A DNA stretch of 64,000 nucleotides, taken from Clostridia bacterium (lineage in GTDB: Bacteria > Bacillota > Clostridia > Oscillospirales > UBA644). The notes below the pieces were generated by a model. The model saw only the letters and a list, made by a program, of their open reading frames with translations. It did no database searches and was not told where the DNA came from. Within the stretch, counting starts at the first letter, position 1. Every line of letters starts with the position of its first letter. Both the position numbers and the translations under genes were made by a program. The DNA lies in contig JAFRTE010000019.1 in assembly GCA_017427285.1 (NCBI GenBank), positions 124,001 to 188,000 on the forward strand. Direction: 5' to 3'. Positions 1 through 7,823 of the stretch are shown here, one piece after another.

Positions 1-61
1 CGCCCGTGAAAAATCACCTGACGGAATTTTTGATGCCCTGAAGAATTTATCCGCCAATTAA
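1..61 (+). CDS. C-terminal end of an unidentified protein (partial)
   Basis: Read from base 2, an open frame gives 19 residues ending in DALKNLSAN and a TAA stop at 59-61. The gene begins outside the window. The frame runs the same way as the next gene, whose Shine-Dalgarno lies only about 20 bases downstream, so the two may be co-transcribed. Too little sequence is present to name a family. Confidence 0.45.
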   Translation, partial: AREKSPDGIFDALKNLSAN

Positions 62-95
62 TTTTATCTTTTATCTTTTATTTAAGGAGTTTGTC

Positions 96-2078
96 ATGCG
101 CGACGTAAAAAATGCGAAAACTGATAAAAAAATATCAGAAAAAAAATTGGCTTCGGTATCAGCAGTTTCTACCGATTCCGATTCCGATGCTCGCATTTCT
201 CTGAAAACAAAAAAAGATATGAAAAAGCAGTATAAAAAGGCGGAAAAGATCAAGCACCATTATTTCCGGACTTTTTATTACTCTTTTGCCATCACATTTA
301 TAATCCTCGGTGCAATAGCCATCCTTTACTTCATGTATCAGCAGGATAAAAACGTTTTCGGCTTTGCGGACAGATACTATGATCAGGCAGTTGAACATCT
401 TGAAGCCGGAAACAGATCGCAAGCCGTTGAAGCGCTTAAAGAATGTCTCGAATTCGATCCGGGTCATACAGAAGCGCGGCTGCTGCTTGCTCAGGTATAT
501 GAAGAACTGTCCCGAAACGACGAAGCTGTTAACGTTTTGACGGAAGGTATTGAAATTTCGCCGAGAAACGAAACCTTTTATCAAAAAAAGATTCAGCTCC
601 TTACCAAATCCGATAAAATCTCCGATGCGATGGAGTTTATAAATTCCATTTCGTCCTCCTATATCATTGTTAAGCTTTCCGATACCCGACCCGCAACAGT
701 AGCTATGAGCCCGGACCCCGGAACTTACGATTCATCCGTTCAGGTCGAACTTGTCAGTACGGGCGGCGCAACCATCTACTATACTCTCGACGGTTCTTCT
801 CCCACGACAAAAAGCAGAGTTTACGATCCCGAACACCCCATAGTTATAGATAAGGGAACGGTAACAATAAGAGCGTTTGCAATGAACAAACAAAATATGA
901 TAAGCGACGAATACAGCGCAACTTACCGTATTTACAGCGCAAACTCGGCGTATATCTTTTTGGACGACAAAGTTGAGCAGATGGTCAGAACTTCCATCAA
1001 TAAACCGACCGGAACGATCTATTACAGAGACCTTCAGAATGTAAAGCGCCTTTCGAGCGAAGAAAAAGGCGACGTAAAATATACGGGAAACATTTCTACT
1101 CTTAACGACCTTATCGAAATGGTCAACTTAAATGAGGTTATTCTTGTCAACGAACCGTATATCGAAGATTTTTCACCGCTTTTGCAGCTTAAATCGATGA
1201 CTTCGCTGAATGTTTCCGGGTGCGGGATCGACGACGAAAAAGCAAAACAGATTTACGCAGTTTTGTGGCTTAATATCCTTAAAATGGACGACAATCAGCT
1301 CACCAATATAGACGGCGTAAGAAATATGTCAGTTCTCCGTGAGTTTTCCGCAGCGGGAAACGCTCTTAAAAATGTTTCCGTTATAGGAAATATGACGCTT
1401 TTAAGAAGTCTTAATCTCTCAAACAACCTTATAAGCGATATTTCGTCTTTTTCCAATCTCTCTTCGCTTAAAACACTTGATATTTCAAACAATCTTGTAA
1501 GCGATATATCGTCACTGTCTTATTTGACAATGCTTACCGACCTTAATATCAGCACAAATAACATAAAACAGCTAAACGCTATATCCCGTCTTCAGAATAT
1601 CGAGATTTTAACCGTAAGCAACAATCCGATACTTTATCTGTTACCGATCGAAGAATTTACGTCGCTGAAAACGCTGAAAATAGACGGTACGTCGGTCACA
1701 ACTCTCGGCGCTCTTTCCGATCTTGTAAATCTTGAATCCCTTGACTGTTCACGAACCGCAATAACCGATTTTTCCGCGCTTTCGAAAATGCGTCTTAAAA
1801 CTCTCGTTGCCGCTCAGGCAAATATATCCGATGTCAGCGTCATTTCACTTGCAAACTCTGTTAAAATGCTTGATCTGTCGCTCAATTCAATTTCGGATGT
1901 TTCTCCGCTGTCTACAATGACAAATCTTAATATTCTGAATATTTCCGGCAATCCCGTCTCCAATTTCAGCGTTTTACAGCTTTGTACCACCCTCGAAAGC
2001 ATAACTTGCGCCGGTGTTCCGATAACGTCGGCGGATGAAGCCGCTTTTGCGGGAACAGGGATAAGACTGATCAAATAA
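96..2078 (+). CDS. Membrane-anchored TPR / chitobiase-like / leucine-rich-repeat protein
   Basis: This 660-residue protein begins with a charged, Lys-rich cytoplasmic segment (1-58) and one membrane helix (about 61-81), with no cleavable signal peptide. TPR-like helices follow (about 88-180: repeated alanine and large-residue pattern, 'AVEALKECLEFDP'). Next comes a chitobiase/hexosaminidase C-terminal-like beta domain (about 205-280, 'IYYTLDGSSPT'). The rest (about 330-655) is a tandem of roughly 22-residue leucine-rich repeats of the internalin/SDS22 type ('LRSLNLSNNLISDISS'). I infer a single-pass membrane protein whose repeats act as an extracytoplasmic binding scaffold; no enzyme motif is visible. 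The start follows AAGGAG with good spacing. It lies 21 bases upstream of hflK and is probably in the same transcript. Domain calls are confident; the function is unknown. Confidence 0.85.
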   Translation: MRDVKNAKTDKKISEKKLASVSAVSTDSDSDARISLKTKKDMKKQYKKAEKIKHHYFRTFYYSFAITFIILGAIAILYFMYQQDKNVFGFADRYYDQAVEHLEAGNRSQAVEALKECLEFDPGHTEARLLLAQVYEELSRNDEAVNVLTEGIEISPRNETFYQKKIQLLTKSDKISDAMEFINSISSSYIIVKLSDTRPATVAMSPDPGTYDSSVQVELVSTGGATIYYTLDGSSPTTKSRVYDPEHPIVIDKGTVTIRAFAMNKQNMISDEYSATYRIYSANSAYIFLDDKVEQMVRTSINKPTGTIYYRDLQNVKRLSSEEKGDVKYTGNISTLNDLIEMVNLNEVILVNEPYIEDFSPLLQLKSMTSLNVSGCGIDDEKAKQIYAVLWLNILKMDDNQLTNIDGVRNMSVLREFSAAGNALKNVSVIGNMTLLRSLNLSNNLISDISSFSNLSSLKTLDISNNLVSDISSLSYLTMLTDLNISTNNIKQLNAISRLQNIEILTVSNNPILYLLPIEEFTSLKTLKIDGTSVTTLGALSDLVNLESLDCSRTAITDFSALSKMRLKTLVAAQANISDVSVISLANSVKMLDLSLNSISDVSPLSTMTNLNILNISGNPVSNFSVLQLCTTLESITCAGVPITSADEAAFAGTGIRLIK

Positions 2079-2099
2079 TCAAATCAGAAAGGAAATAAA

Positions 2100-3059
2100 A
2101 TGGACGAAGTAATTACAATCAAAGGAAAACCCAAGCTGAAATATATCTGGCCCGTGCTTATCATAGTGCTTTTGATCTTTATAATTTCAACAAGTATCTA
2201 TACCGTCGGTGAAACCGAAAGGGCGGTAGTCACCACTTTCGGCAGGGTAACGTCGGTAAACGGAGCAGGGCTTCATTTCAAGCTTCCGTATCCTGTTCAG
2301 GATCTTGAAAAAGTTGATATGACAACTCAAAAGCTTACAATCGGGTACGTTGAAAACGGCTCTGTTATAACAACAAAGCAGGATGAGTCAAAAATGATCA
2401 CGGGTGACTACAACGTGGTTTCCGTTGACTTTTTCATGGAATGGAAAGTTAGCGACCCGCAGAAGTATCTGTATAATTCGGAATCCCCCGTAAAAATACT
2501 TAAAAATATCGCTCAGGCAGCCGCAAGAGACGTTATGGGGTCAAAAACAGTTGACGACGTCTTAACAACTGGTAAAGTCGCAATTCAGACCGAAATAAAA
2601 GATATTATGGTATCACGCCTTGAGCAGTACGATATCGGCGTTCAGATAATAGAAGTAAAAATCCAGGATGCAGAACCTCCCACAGAAGCCGTAATCGGTG
2701 CGTTCAAAGCGGTTGAGACAGCAAAACAGGAAAAAGAAACAACTATAAATATTGCTAAAGCTTATGAAAACTCCGTTATTCCCGAAGCCAGAGCAAACGC
2801 GGATAAACTTCTGAAAGAAGCAGAAGCATACAGAGAGAAACGCGTAAACGAAGCTACCGGTGAGGCGGCAAAGTTCAGCGCAATGTATCAGGAATACATC
2901 CTTAATAAAGATGTCACACGAAGAAGAATGTATCTTGAAATGATAGAAGAAGTTCTGCCCGGTGTTGAAGTATATATCGACAGCGGCTCGGGTATGGAAA
3001 AGATAATGGTAGTCGGCGAAGAAAACGATGTTGCCGCTCTGACGGGAGGTGCAAACTGA
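2100..3059 (+). CDS. hflK: HflK-like SPFH/prohibitin-domain membrane protein
   Basis: This 319-residue protein has an N-terminal membrane helix (about 16-36), then an SPFH/band-7 domain opening with 'YTVGETERAVVTTFGRV', and an Ala/Glu-rich coiled coil (about 205-265). In other bacteria HflK pairs with HflC in a large membrane-embedded cage that controls access of substrates to the FtsH protease. Here the two genes overlap in TGATG (HflK stop 3057-3059, HflC start 3059), which fits translation coupling and equal stoichiometry. The start has a clear AAAGGAA Shine-Dalgarno. No ftsH gene is present in the window. Assignment as HflK rather than HflC rests on gene order and greater length. Confidence 0.9.
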   Translation: MDEVITIKGKPKLKYIWPVLIIVLLIFIISTSIYTVGETERAVVTTFGRVTSVNGAGLHFKLPYPVQDLEKVDMTTQKLTIGYVENGSVITTKQDESKMITGDYNVVSVDFFMEWKVSDPQKYLYNSESPVKILKNIAQAAARDVMGSKTVDDVLTTGKVAIQTEIKDIMVSRLEQYDIGVQIIEVKIQDAEPPTEAVIGAFKAVETAKQEKETTINIAKAYENSVIPEARANADKLLKEAEAYREKRVNEATGEAAKFSAMYQEYILNKDVTRRRMYLEMIEEVLPGVEVYIDSGSGMEKIMVVGEENDVAALTGGAN

Positions 3060-3946
3060 TGAACAGAAAAAAAATCATTTCATCTGCCATAATTACAGTT
3101 TGCGTGATTATTGCCCTAATACTTCTTTTCTCTTCTATGTATACCGTCAGAGAGGACGAATACGGGATCGTCAAAATGTTCGGTAAAATAACGACCGTCC
3201 GCAGCGAAGCGGGACTTTATCTGAAAGTTCCGTTCGTAGAGGAGGTATCCTCTCTTCCCAAAAACAAGCTTATGTATGACGTTCCGTCAAGCGAGCTTCT
3301 TACAAGCGATGCCAAGTCACTTGTTGTAGATAACTACGTAATATGGGTCATTGAAGACCCGACACTTTTTACACAGCGAGTAGGTACGGTAAACGAAATG
3401 GAAAAACGCCTTGACGCCACCATTTACAGCGTTGTTAAAAATACAATGGGCACAAAGCTCCAGACAGAAATTATTTCCGCAGGGGAGGGCAACAGAAACG
3501 AAGTAAACAAACAGATTACCGAACAGGTAAATTCTAACCTCAGCGCAGAATACGGCGTTTCCGTCCTTTCCGTTGAAATCAAAAAGCTTGACCTTCCGTC
3601 CGATAACGAAAGTGCTGTTTATGCTAGAATGATATCCGACCGCGAACAGATCGCCGCTGCATTGAAGGCCGAAGGCGAACTTGAAGCATCAAAAATCAGA
3701 AATGAAACAGATAAACAGGCAGCCATTATCGTAAGCGAAGCGAAGGCAGAGTCGGATAAAATAACTGGTGAGGCCGAAGCTGAATATATGCGGATTATGG
3801 CAGAGGCATACGATACTGCGGAAAAGCAGGAATTTTACGAATTTATGCGTTCGCTCGAAGCCGCTCGTATTTCAATGTCCGATGGTAAAAAAGTCTTGAT
3901 CCTTCCCGCCGAAAGCGTAATCGGCAAAATATTTATCGGTGAATAA
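3059..3946 (+). CDS. hflC: HflC-like SPFH/prohibitin-domain membrane protein
   Basis: This 295-residue partner of the preceding gene has an N-terminal membrane helix (about 6-27), then the SPFH signature 'YTVREDEYGIVKMFGKI' and the long Glu/Ala-rich helix (about 195-265) that forms the cage wall in known HflKC complexes. The segment 'RVGTVNEMEKRLDATIYSVVKNTMG' region matches HflC better than HflK. The protein should assemble with HflK in the cytoplasmic membrane and modulate membrane proteolysis. The one-base overlap with hflK shows they are expressed together. The next gene begins 29 bases later with its own GAGGTG ribosome site. Confidence 0.9.
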   Translation: MNRKKIISSAIITVCVIIALILLFSSMYTVREDEYGIVKMFGKITTVRSEAGLYLKVPFVEEVSSLPKNKLMYDVPSSELLTSDAKSLVVDNYVIWVIEDPTLFTQRVGTVNEMEKRLDATIYSVVKNTMGTKLQTEIISAGEGNRNEVNKQITEQVNSNLSAEYGVSVLSVEIKKLDLPSDNESAVYARMISDREQIAAALKAEGELEASKIRNETDKQAAIIVSEAKAESDKITGEAEAEYMRIMAEAYDTAEKQEFYEFMRSLEAARISMSDGKKVLILPAESVIGKIFIGE

Positions 3947-3975
3947 AATTATTTTTAATAAAATGAGGTGTTAAT

Positions 3976-4767
3976 ATGAATTCAAACAGATATGCCGCTC
4001 AGTTGTACTGTTTCAGCAGCGTAACTGCTCCGGACCTTTACGAAAAACTCGATGCTCTTGCAAAAGCGGGTTATGAAGGAATAGAGTTTTGCGGCGGCTT
4101 CGACAAATCCCCTGAGGAACTTAACGCGATTATGAAAAAAGCGGGACTTAAACTGATAAGCTGGCATATAGGCATCGAGCGTTTTATGCCCGATCAGTTT
4201 GATGCGACCGTCGCTTATTTAAAAGCTCTCGACTGTCACAGCGCAGTCGTTCCCGGTCTTCCCGGTCATATGACATCCGATGCTGATGCTTGGAAAAAAA
4301 CAGCTGAGCTTTTCAATCAGCTATCCTTTAAACTTAATGCTCACGGCATTAAACTCGGATATCACAATCATGCGGGCGAATTTGTAAAATATGAAGACGG
4401 CGCATGTCCTTTCTCCGTCTTTTTTGACAATACTGATTTTGATATCACATGTCAGGTCGATATCGGTCATGCTTTAAACGGAAGAGGAATGTCTCTTGAC
4501 GAGATATTCAGCCGTTATAAAGGCAGATTCAATACGGTTCATCTTAAACCTTACAGTTTGTCCCTCGGTAGCGAAGACCGCGGCAAAGGATATCAGACGT
4601 TCGTGGGTCAGGACGATATTCCTTGGAAAAACGTGCTTAAAACTCTGAAAGACGACGGAAGCACGCAATGGTATATTGTCGAGCTTGAGTATTCCGGAGA
4701 AAAAGGACCCATCAAAGTTCTTACAGACGCGATAAACTATCTTAAAGAATGTGAAAAAACCATCTGA
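3976..4767 (+). CDS. Sugar phosphate isomerase/epimerase (xylose isomerase-like TIM barrel)
   Basis: This 263-residue protein has the AP-endonuclease-2/xylose-isomerase-like TIM-barrel pattern: 'AGYEGIEFCG' after strand 1-2, 'GYHNHAGEF' with likely metal or substrate His residues, 'QVDIGHAL' with a metal Asp, 'VHLKPYS' with a His, and a late 'IVELEYSG' with a Glu. Such proteins isomerise or epimerise sugars, inositols or ketoses; the substrate cannot be read from sequence. The start is set by a GAGGTG Shine-Dalgarno. It is the last gene of the hflKC run and is followed directly by a strong terminator hairpin at 4784. Confidence 0.8.
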   Translation: MNSNRYAAQLYCFSSVTAPDLYEKLDALAKAGYEGIEFCGGFDKSPEELNAIMKKAGLKLISWHIGIERFMPDQFDATVAYLKALDCHSAVVPGLPGHMTSDADAWKKTAELFNQLSFKLNAHGIKLGYHNHAGEFVKYEDGACPFSVFFDNTDFDITCQVDIGHALNGRGMSLDEIFSRYKGRFNTVHLKPYSLSLGSEDRGKGYQTFVGQDDIPWKNVLKTLKDDGSTQWYIVELEYSGEKGPIKVLTDAINYLKECEKTI

Positions 4768-4783
4768 CAGTAAATAACATTCA

Positions 4784-4834
4784 GGCTGCAGCGTTTACGA
4801 TATATAAAATCGTTTTGCTGCAGCCCGTTTTTTT
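4784..4834 (+). terminator. Rho-independent terminator
   Basis: The arms GGCTGCAGC (4784-4792) and GCTGCAGCC (4817-4825) pair exactly. The inner arms ACGAT/ATCGT extend the hairpin, and a run of seven T follows at 4828-4834. It ends the plus-strand transcript carrying the sugar isomerase gene. Confidence 0.85.
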
Positions 4835-4849
4835 GTATGTTATATGGTT

Positions 4850-5548
4850 TTATTCGTTTTTCAATGCTTCGTACGCTTCCGCGATCGCCGCCTCATTATA
4901 CGGTTTAACAATAAATTTTCCGAAAATCGGGACAATACAACTTAAAATATACCAACCGGCAAAGGAAAGATTTAAAACGAATAATTCAAACTTATGTCCG
5001 TCTGTCATGCCCTTGCTTTTTTTCAATGCCTCTTTCCAGCCGATGTCGGGATTTTCTGCGGCAATATACGGAACAAAACGGAAAGTATACGAAAGATAAA
5101 TACCCGGAATAATCAGCAAATATCCGGCAAACAATATAATATTTCTTGCAAGCATTATCTTCAATACCTGCTCATAACGTCCTTCTCTGAATATGTTGAA
5201 CGCATAAGAAGCCTTAAAAGAATCTTTTCTCGCTTTGATAAAAAAGTTTGCTTTTGCCACGCTTAACGGTCCGACAAAAAACACAGCAAATACGGCAAGA
5301 AGCAAAACAGAAGCGGCAATAGAAATATAATAAAGAATATCTTCCGATATAACATTTTCGGAAAATCCGATTTTTTCGATATTTAAATCAGGATCAGAAG
5401 GTCTGTAAAATAAGATCGTTAAAATAAATGAGATCTCAGCTCCGAGACGTCCAGTAACGGTATGATACACAAAGCAAAACAGAATTGCCGAAGAATAATT
5501 CTTTTTCAATACGTTTTTTGCGTTAAGCTTTAATTCACTTCTGTTCAT
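4850..5548 (-). CDS. DUF975 family integral membrane protein
   Basis: The product is 232 residues long. It starts 'MNRSELKLNAKNVLKKNYS', the typical opening of DUF975 proteins, and has about five hydrophobic segments separated by a charged central loop. The frame stays open for 65 more codons upstream, but that part lies over two tRNA genes. The chosen ATG (5546-5548) has an AAAGGAA ribosome site directly before it. The gene follows the two tRNAs on the same strand, 58 bases after tRNA-Pro, with no obvious terminator between, so it may share their promoter. DUF975 proteins are membrane proteins of unknown function, common in Firmicutes. Confidence 0.8.
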   Translation of the reverse strand: MNRSELKLNAKNVLKKNYSSAILFCFVYHTVTGRLGAEISFILTILFYRPSDPDLNIEKIGFSENVISEDILYYISIAASVLLLAVFAVFFVGPLSVAKANFFIKARKDSFKASYAFNIFREGRYEQVLKIMLARNIILFAGYLLIIPGIYLSYTFRFVPYIAAENPDIGWKEALKKSKGMTDGHKFELFVLNLSFAGWYILSCIVPIFGKFIVKPYNEAAIAEAYEALKNE

Positions 5549-5606
5549 TTGAATTCCTTTATTATAAAAATAAGTCGGCCACCTACGGAAGTAGATGACC
5601 GACTTA

Positions 5607-5683
5607 TGGTCCGAGCGGCGGGAGTTGAACCCACGGCCTCTTGAACCCCATTCAAGCGCGCTACCAAACTGCGCTACGCCCGG
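5607..5683 (-). tRNA. tRNA-Pro (anticodon GGG)
   Basis: The reverse complement folds as a complete 77-nt cloverleaf. The acceptor pairs CCGGGCG with CGCTCGG, the D arm begins TAGCGCAG, and the anticodon stem CTTGA/TCAAG encloses loop ATGGGGT (anticodon GGG). A GTTCAAC T loop is present, discriminator A, and the 3' CCA is encoded (5607-5609). It lies 15 bases downstream of tRNA-Thr in the same transcript. Confidence 0.95.
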
Positions 5684-5698
5684 ACAGGGGGGATACAA

Positions 5699-5774
<76 letters not shown>

Positions 5775-5808
5775 ATCTTATAGTTGGTTTTTCATAGAAC
5801 GCTTAAAC

Positions 5809-5837
5809 ATTATACACTATTTTTTTTGATTTGTCAA
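5809..5837 (-). promoter_or_regulatory. Consensus sigma-A promoter for the tRNA-Thr/tRNA-Pro unit
   Basis: On the minus strand TTGACA (5832-5837) is followed by a 17-base spacer and TATAAT (5809-5814), both perfect consensus. Predicted initiation is near 5802, about 28 bases before the tRNA-Thr 5' end. The DUF975 gene may also be read from here. Confidence 0.85.
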
Positions 5838-5916
5838 CCCCTTTATTAAAATTTTTTTATTTATCAGTAATTATGTTAACTGATTTTAAAAAATTGTGAA
5901 TTTTAATTCGCATTAC

Positions 5917-5945
5917 TTGTATTATTACTTAAAATATGCTATAAT
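5917..5945 (+). promoter_or_regulatory. Promoter of the CofE-like gene
   Basis: TTGTAT (5917-5922), a 17-base spacer and TATAAT (5940-5945), with an extended TGc before the -10. Predicted leader is about 60 bases. The 237-base gap 5775-6011 holds this promoter and the opposite tRNA promoter; I see nothing else in it. Confidence 0.65.
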
Positions 5946-6011
5946 TTTTATTGTTAAGCGCATATGAATTCGTTTTATACATTTTTTTAATACTTAAAAG
6001 GAGAACTGAAT

Positions 6012-7202
6012 ATGGAAAGAAGAGTCGGAACAGTTTCTCGCGGAATTCGCGCGCCGATTATACGCGAAGGCGACGATCTTGTGTCAATCGTTGTCGAATC
6101 TGTTCTTATGGCAGCAAAAAGCGAAGGTTTTGAGTTGAGAGACCGTGATGTCGTAGCTGTTACCGAAGCAGTCGTAGCAAGAGCTCAGGGGAATTATGCT
6201 TCAATTGACGCTATCGCCGCAGATGTTTCGTCAAAACTCGGAGGTGAAGATATCGGTGTTATCTTCCCGATTCTCAGCCGTAACCGATTCGCAATTTGTC
6301 TTAAAGGAATTGCCAAAGGAGCAAAAAAAATATATTTAATGCTTAGCTATCCTTCCGATGAAGTCGGAAATCACCTTGTCGATGTCGATATGCTCGACGA
6401 AAAGAACGTCGATCCGTATTCAGATGTTCTTACTCTCGAAAAATACCGTGAATTATTCGGCGAAAACAAGCATCCCTTTACCGGAGTTGACTATGTAGAC
6501 TATTATTCAGACCTTATCAGAAGCTGCGGAGCGGAAGTAGAAGTTATTTTTGCGAACAATCCGAAGGTAATACTTAATTATACAAAAAAAGTCCTAGTCT
6601 GCGATATACACACTCGCAAGCGTACAAAACGTATCCTTAAAGCCGCGGGAGCAGAAAAAGTTCTCGGACTTGACGATATCCTTACGTCTTCTGTCAAAGG
6701 AAGCGGCTTCAACTCCGATTTCGGGCTTCTCGGCTCAAATAAGGCGACAGAAGATAAAGTTAAGCTTTTCCCGAAAGACTGCGATATCTTTGTTAATGCC
6801 GTTCAGCAAAAACTGATCAACGCTACGGGAAAGCACATCGAAGTTATGGTTTACGGCGACGGAGCTTTTAAAGACCCTGTCGGAAAAATTTGGGAGCTTG
6901 CAGATCCTGTCGTTTCTCCCGCTTACACTCCCGGCCTTGAAGGTACTCCCAATGAGATCAAGATCAAGTATATAGCAGATAATCAGTATGCCGATCTCAA
7001 GGGTGAAGAACTTAAAAAAGCCGTAAGCGAATATATAAAGCATAAAGATTCCAATCTGGTCGGCTCAATGGCGTCGCAGGGCACTACGCCCCGCCGTTTA
7101 ACCGATCTTATCGGCTCATTATGCGATCTCACGTCCGGAAGCGGAGATAAAGGAACGCCCATAATCCTTATTCAGGGATATTTTGACAACTATACAAACT
7201 GA
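6012..7202 (+). CDS. CofE-like protein (coenzyme F420-0:L-glutamate ligase family)
   Basis: This 396-residue protein carries the CofE-type N-terminal pattern 'RDRDVVAVTEAVVARAQG' and a later 'TSGSGDKGTPIILIQ' ending. In archaea and actinobacteria CofE adds glutamates to F420-0 in a GTP- and divalent-metal-dependent reaction. Proteins of this longer form also occur in Clostridia that are not known to make F420, so the true substrate here is uncertain; an amide-forming ligase role is the family-based inference. It is a single-gene unit: its own promoter lies upstream, an AAAAGGAG ribosome site sets the start, and a strong terminator follows 16 bases after the stop. Confidence 0.7.
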   Translation: MERRVGTVSRGIRAPIIREGDDLVSIVVESVLMAAKSEGFELRDRDVVAVTEAVVARAQGNYASIDAIAADVSSKLGGEDIGVIFPILSRNRFAICLKGIAKGAKKIYLMLSYPSDEVGNHLVDVDMLDEKNVDPYSDVLTLEKYRELFGENKHPFTGVDYVDYYSDLIRSCGAEVEVIFANNPKVILNYTKKVLVCDIHTRKRTKRILKAAGAEKVLGLDDILTSSVKGSGFNSDFGLLGSNKATEDKVKLFPKDCDIFVNAVQQKLINATGKHIEVMVYGDGAFKDPVGKIWELADPVVSPAYTPGLEGTPNEIKIKYIADNQYADLKGEELKKAVSEYIKHKDSNLVGSMASQGTTPRRLTDLIGSLCDLTSGSGDKGTPIILIQGYFDNYTN

Positions 7203-7218
7203 TTTATTCTTTATCTTT

Positions 7219-7249
7219 GGACGGAGCATTTGCTCCGTCCTGTTTTTTT
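7219..7249 (+). terminator. Rho-independent terminator
   Basis: A perfect GC-rich inverted repeat, GGACGGAGCA (7219-7228) and TGCTCCGTCC (7231-7240), is followed by eight T (7242-7249). It closes the CofE-like gene's transcript. Confidence 0.92.
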
Positions 7250-7280
7250 TGAACAATTTGAGGCATATTTCTTCAGGTAC

Positions 7281-7308
7281 TTGAAAAATCCATTTTTTTG
7301 TGTATAAT
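7281..7308 (+). promoter_or_regulatory. Promoter of the marR–ABC transporter operon
   Basis: TTGAAA (7281-7286), a 16-base spacer and a perfect TATAAT (7303-7308). Initiation is predicted near 7315, inside the palindrome at 7314-7325, so the regulator bound there would block its own operon. Confidence 0.8.
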
Positions 7309-7313
7309 GTTAG

Positions 7314-7325
7314 TTAGTTAACTAA
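7314..7325 (+). promoter_or_regulatory. Candidate MarR operator (TTAGTTAACTAA)
   Basis: This 12-base perfect palindrome sits just downstream of the -10 box and covers the predicted transcription start. Its size, AT-rich character and place before a marR gene fit a MarR-family autoregulatory site. Binding is inferred. Confidence 0.65.
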
Positions 7326-7349
7326 TAATTTTAGGGAAGGAGTATCTTC

Positions 7350-7823
7350 TTGAAGAAGTTTGAAAAAGATCCGCAAAATCATGAGTTCAGAGACGGTATG
7401 CCTCTTGGAATGATGCTTACAATGGTAGCGCACTGTCACGACAATGTTATAAGGGAAGAACTTGATGCAATAGGCGCCCAGAAGGCGTTCGGCGGTTTAT
7501 TGATGCAAATTGCGCATCATAACGGCATCAAGCAGTCCGATCTCGCAAAACGTATGAATTTCAGCGCGCCGACGGTAAGCGTTTCAGTCAAGAAGCTTGA
7601 AGAAAACGGTTTCGTTATCAGGGAGCCGGACAGCAACGATCAGCGCGGATTTCGGATTTATCTTACCGACAGGGGAAGCGAAATGACCGAAAAAATAAAA
7701 CAGACTTTTGTAAAATGTGAAAATGTTCTTGCAAAGGATTTTTCGCCCGAACAACTTGACACATTGCGGTCGCTTCTCAAAAAAATGTACACAAATATCT
7801 CGGAGGAGAAAACAAAAGAATGA
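7350..7823 (+). CDS. MarR-family transcriptional regulator
   Basis: This 157-residue protein has the MarR winged helix: 'IKQSDLAKRMNFSAPTVS' as the helix-turn-helix (about 55-72), a recognition helix 'SVKKLEENGFVIR', and the wing 'SNDQRGFRIYLTDRG'. The start is TTG at 7350, fixed by GGAAGGAG seven bases upstream; no ATG gives a full-length domain. It overlaps the first ABC gene in ATGA (7820-7823), so the regulator and exporter are translated as a unit. By family precedent it represses the operon through the upstream palindrome and is released by a transported or phenolic compound; the ligand is unknown. Confidence 0.92.
   Translation: MKKFEKDPQNHEFRDGMPLGMMLTMVAHCHDNVIREELDAIGAQKAFGGLLMQIAHHNGIKQSDLAKRMNFSAPTVSVSVKKLEENGFVIREPDSNDQRGFRIYLTDRGSEMTEKIKQTFVKCENVLAKDFSPEQLDTLRSLLKKMYTNISEEKTKE

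Noticed and set aside
1300-1600. Short near-direct DNA repeats in the first gene
   Set aside because: They encode the leucine-rich repeats ('LISDISS' and 'LVSDISS') and are explained by protein repeat structure.
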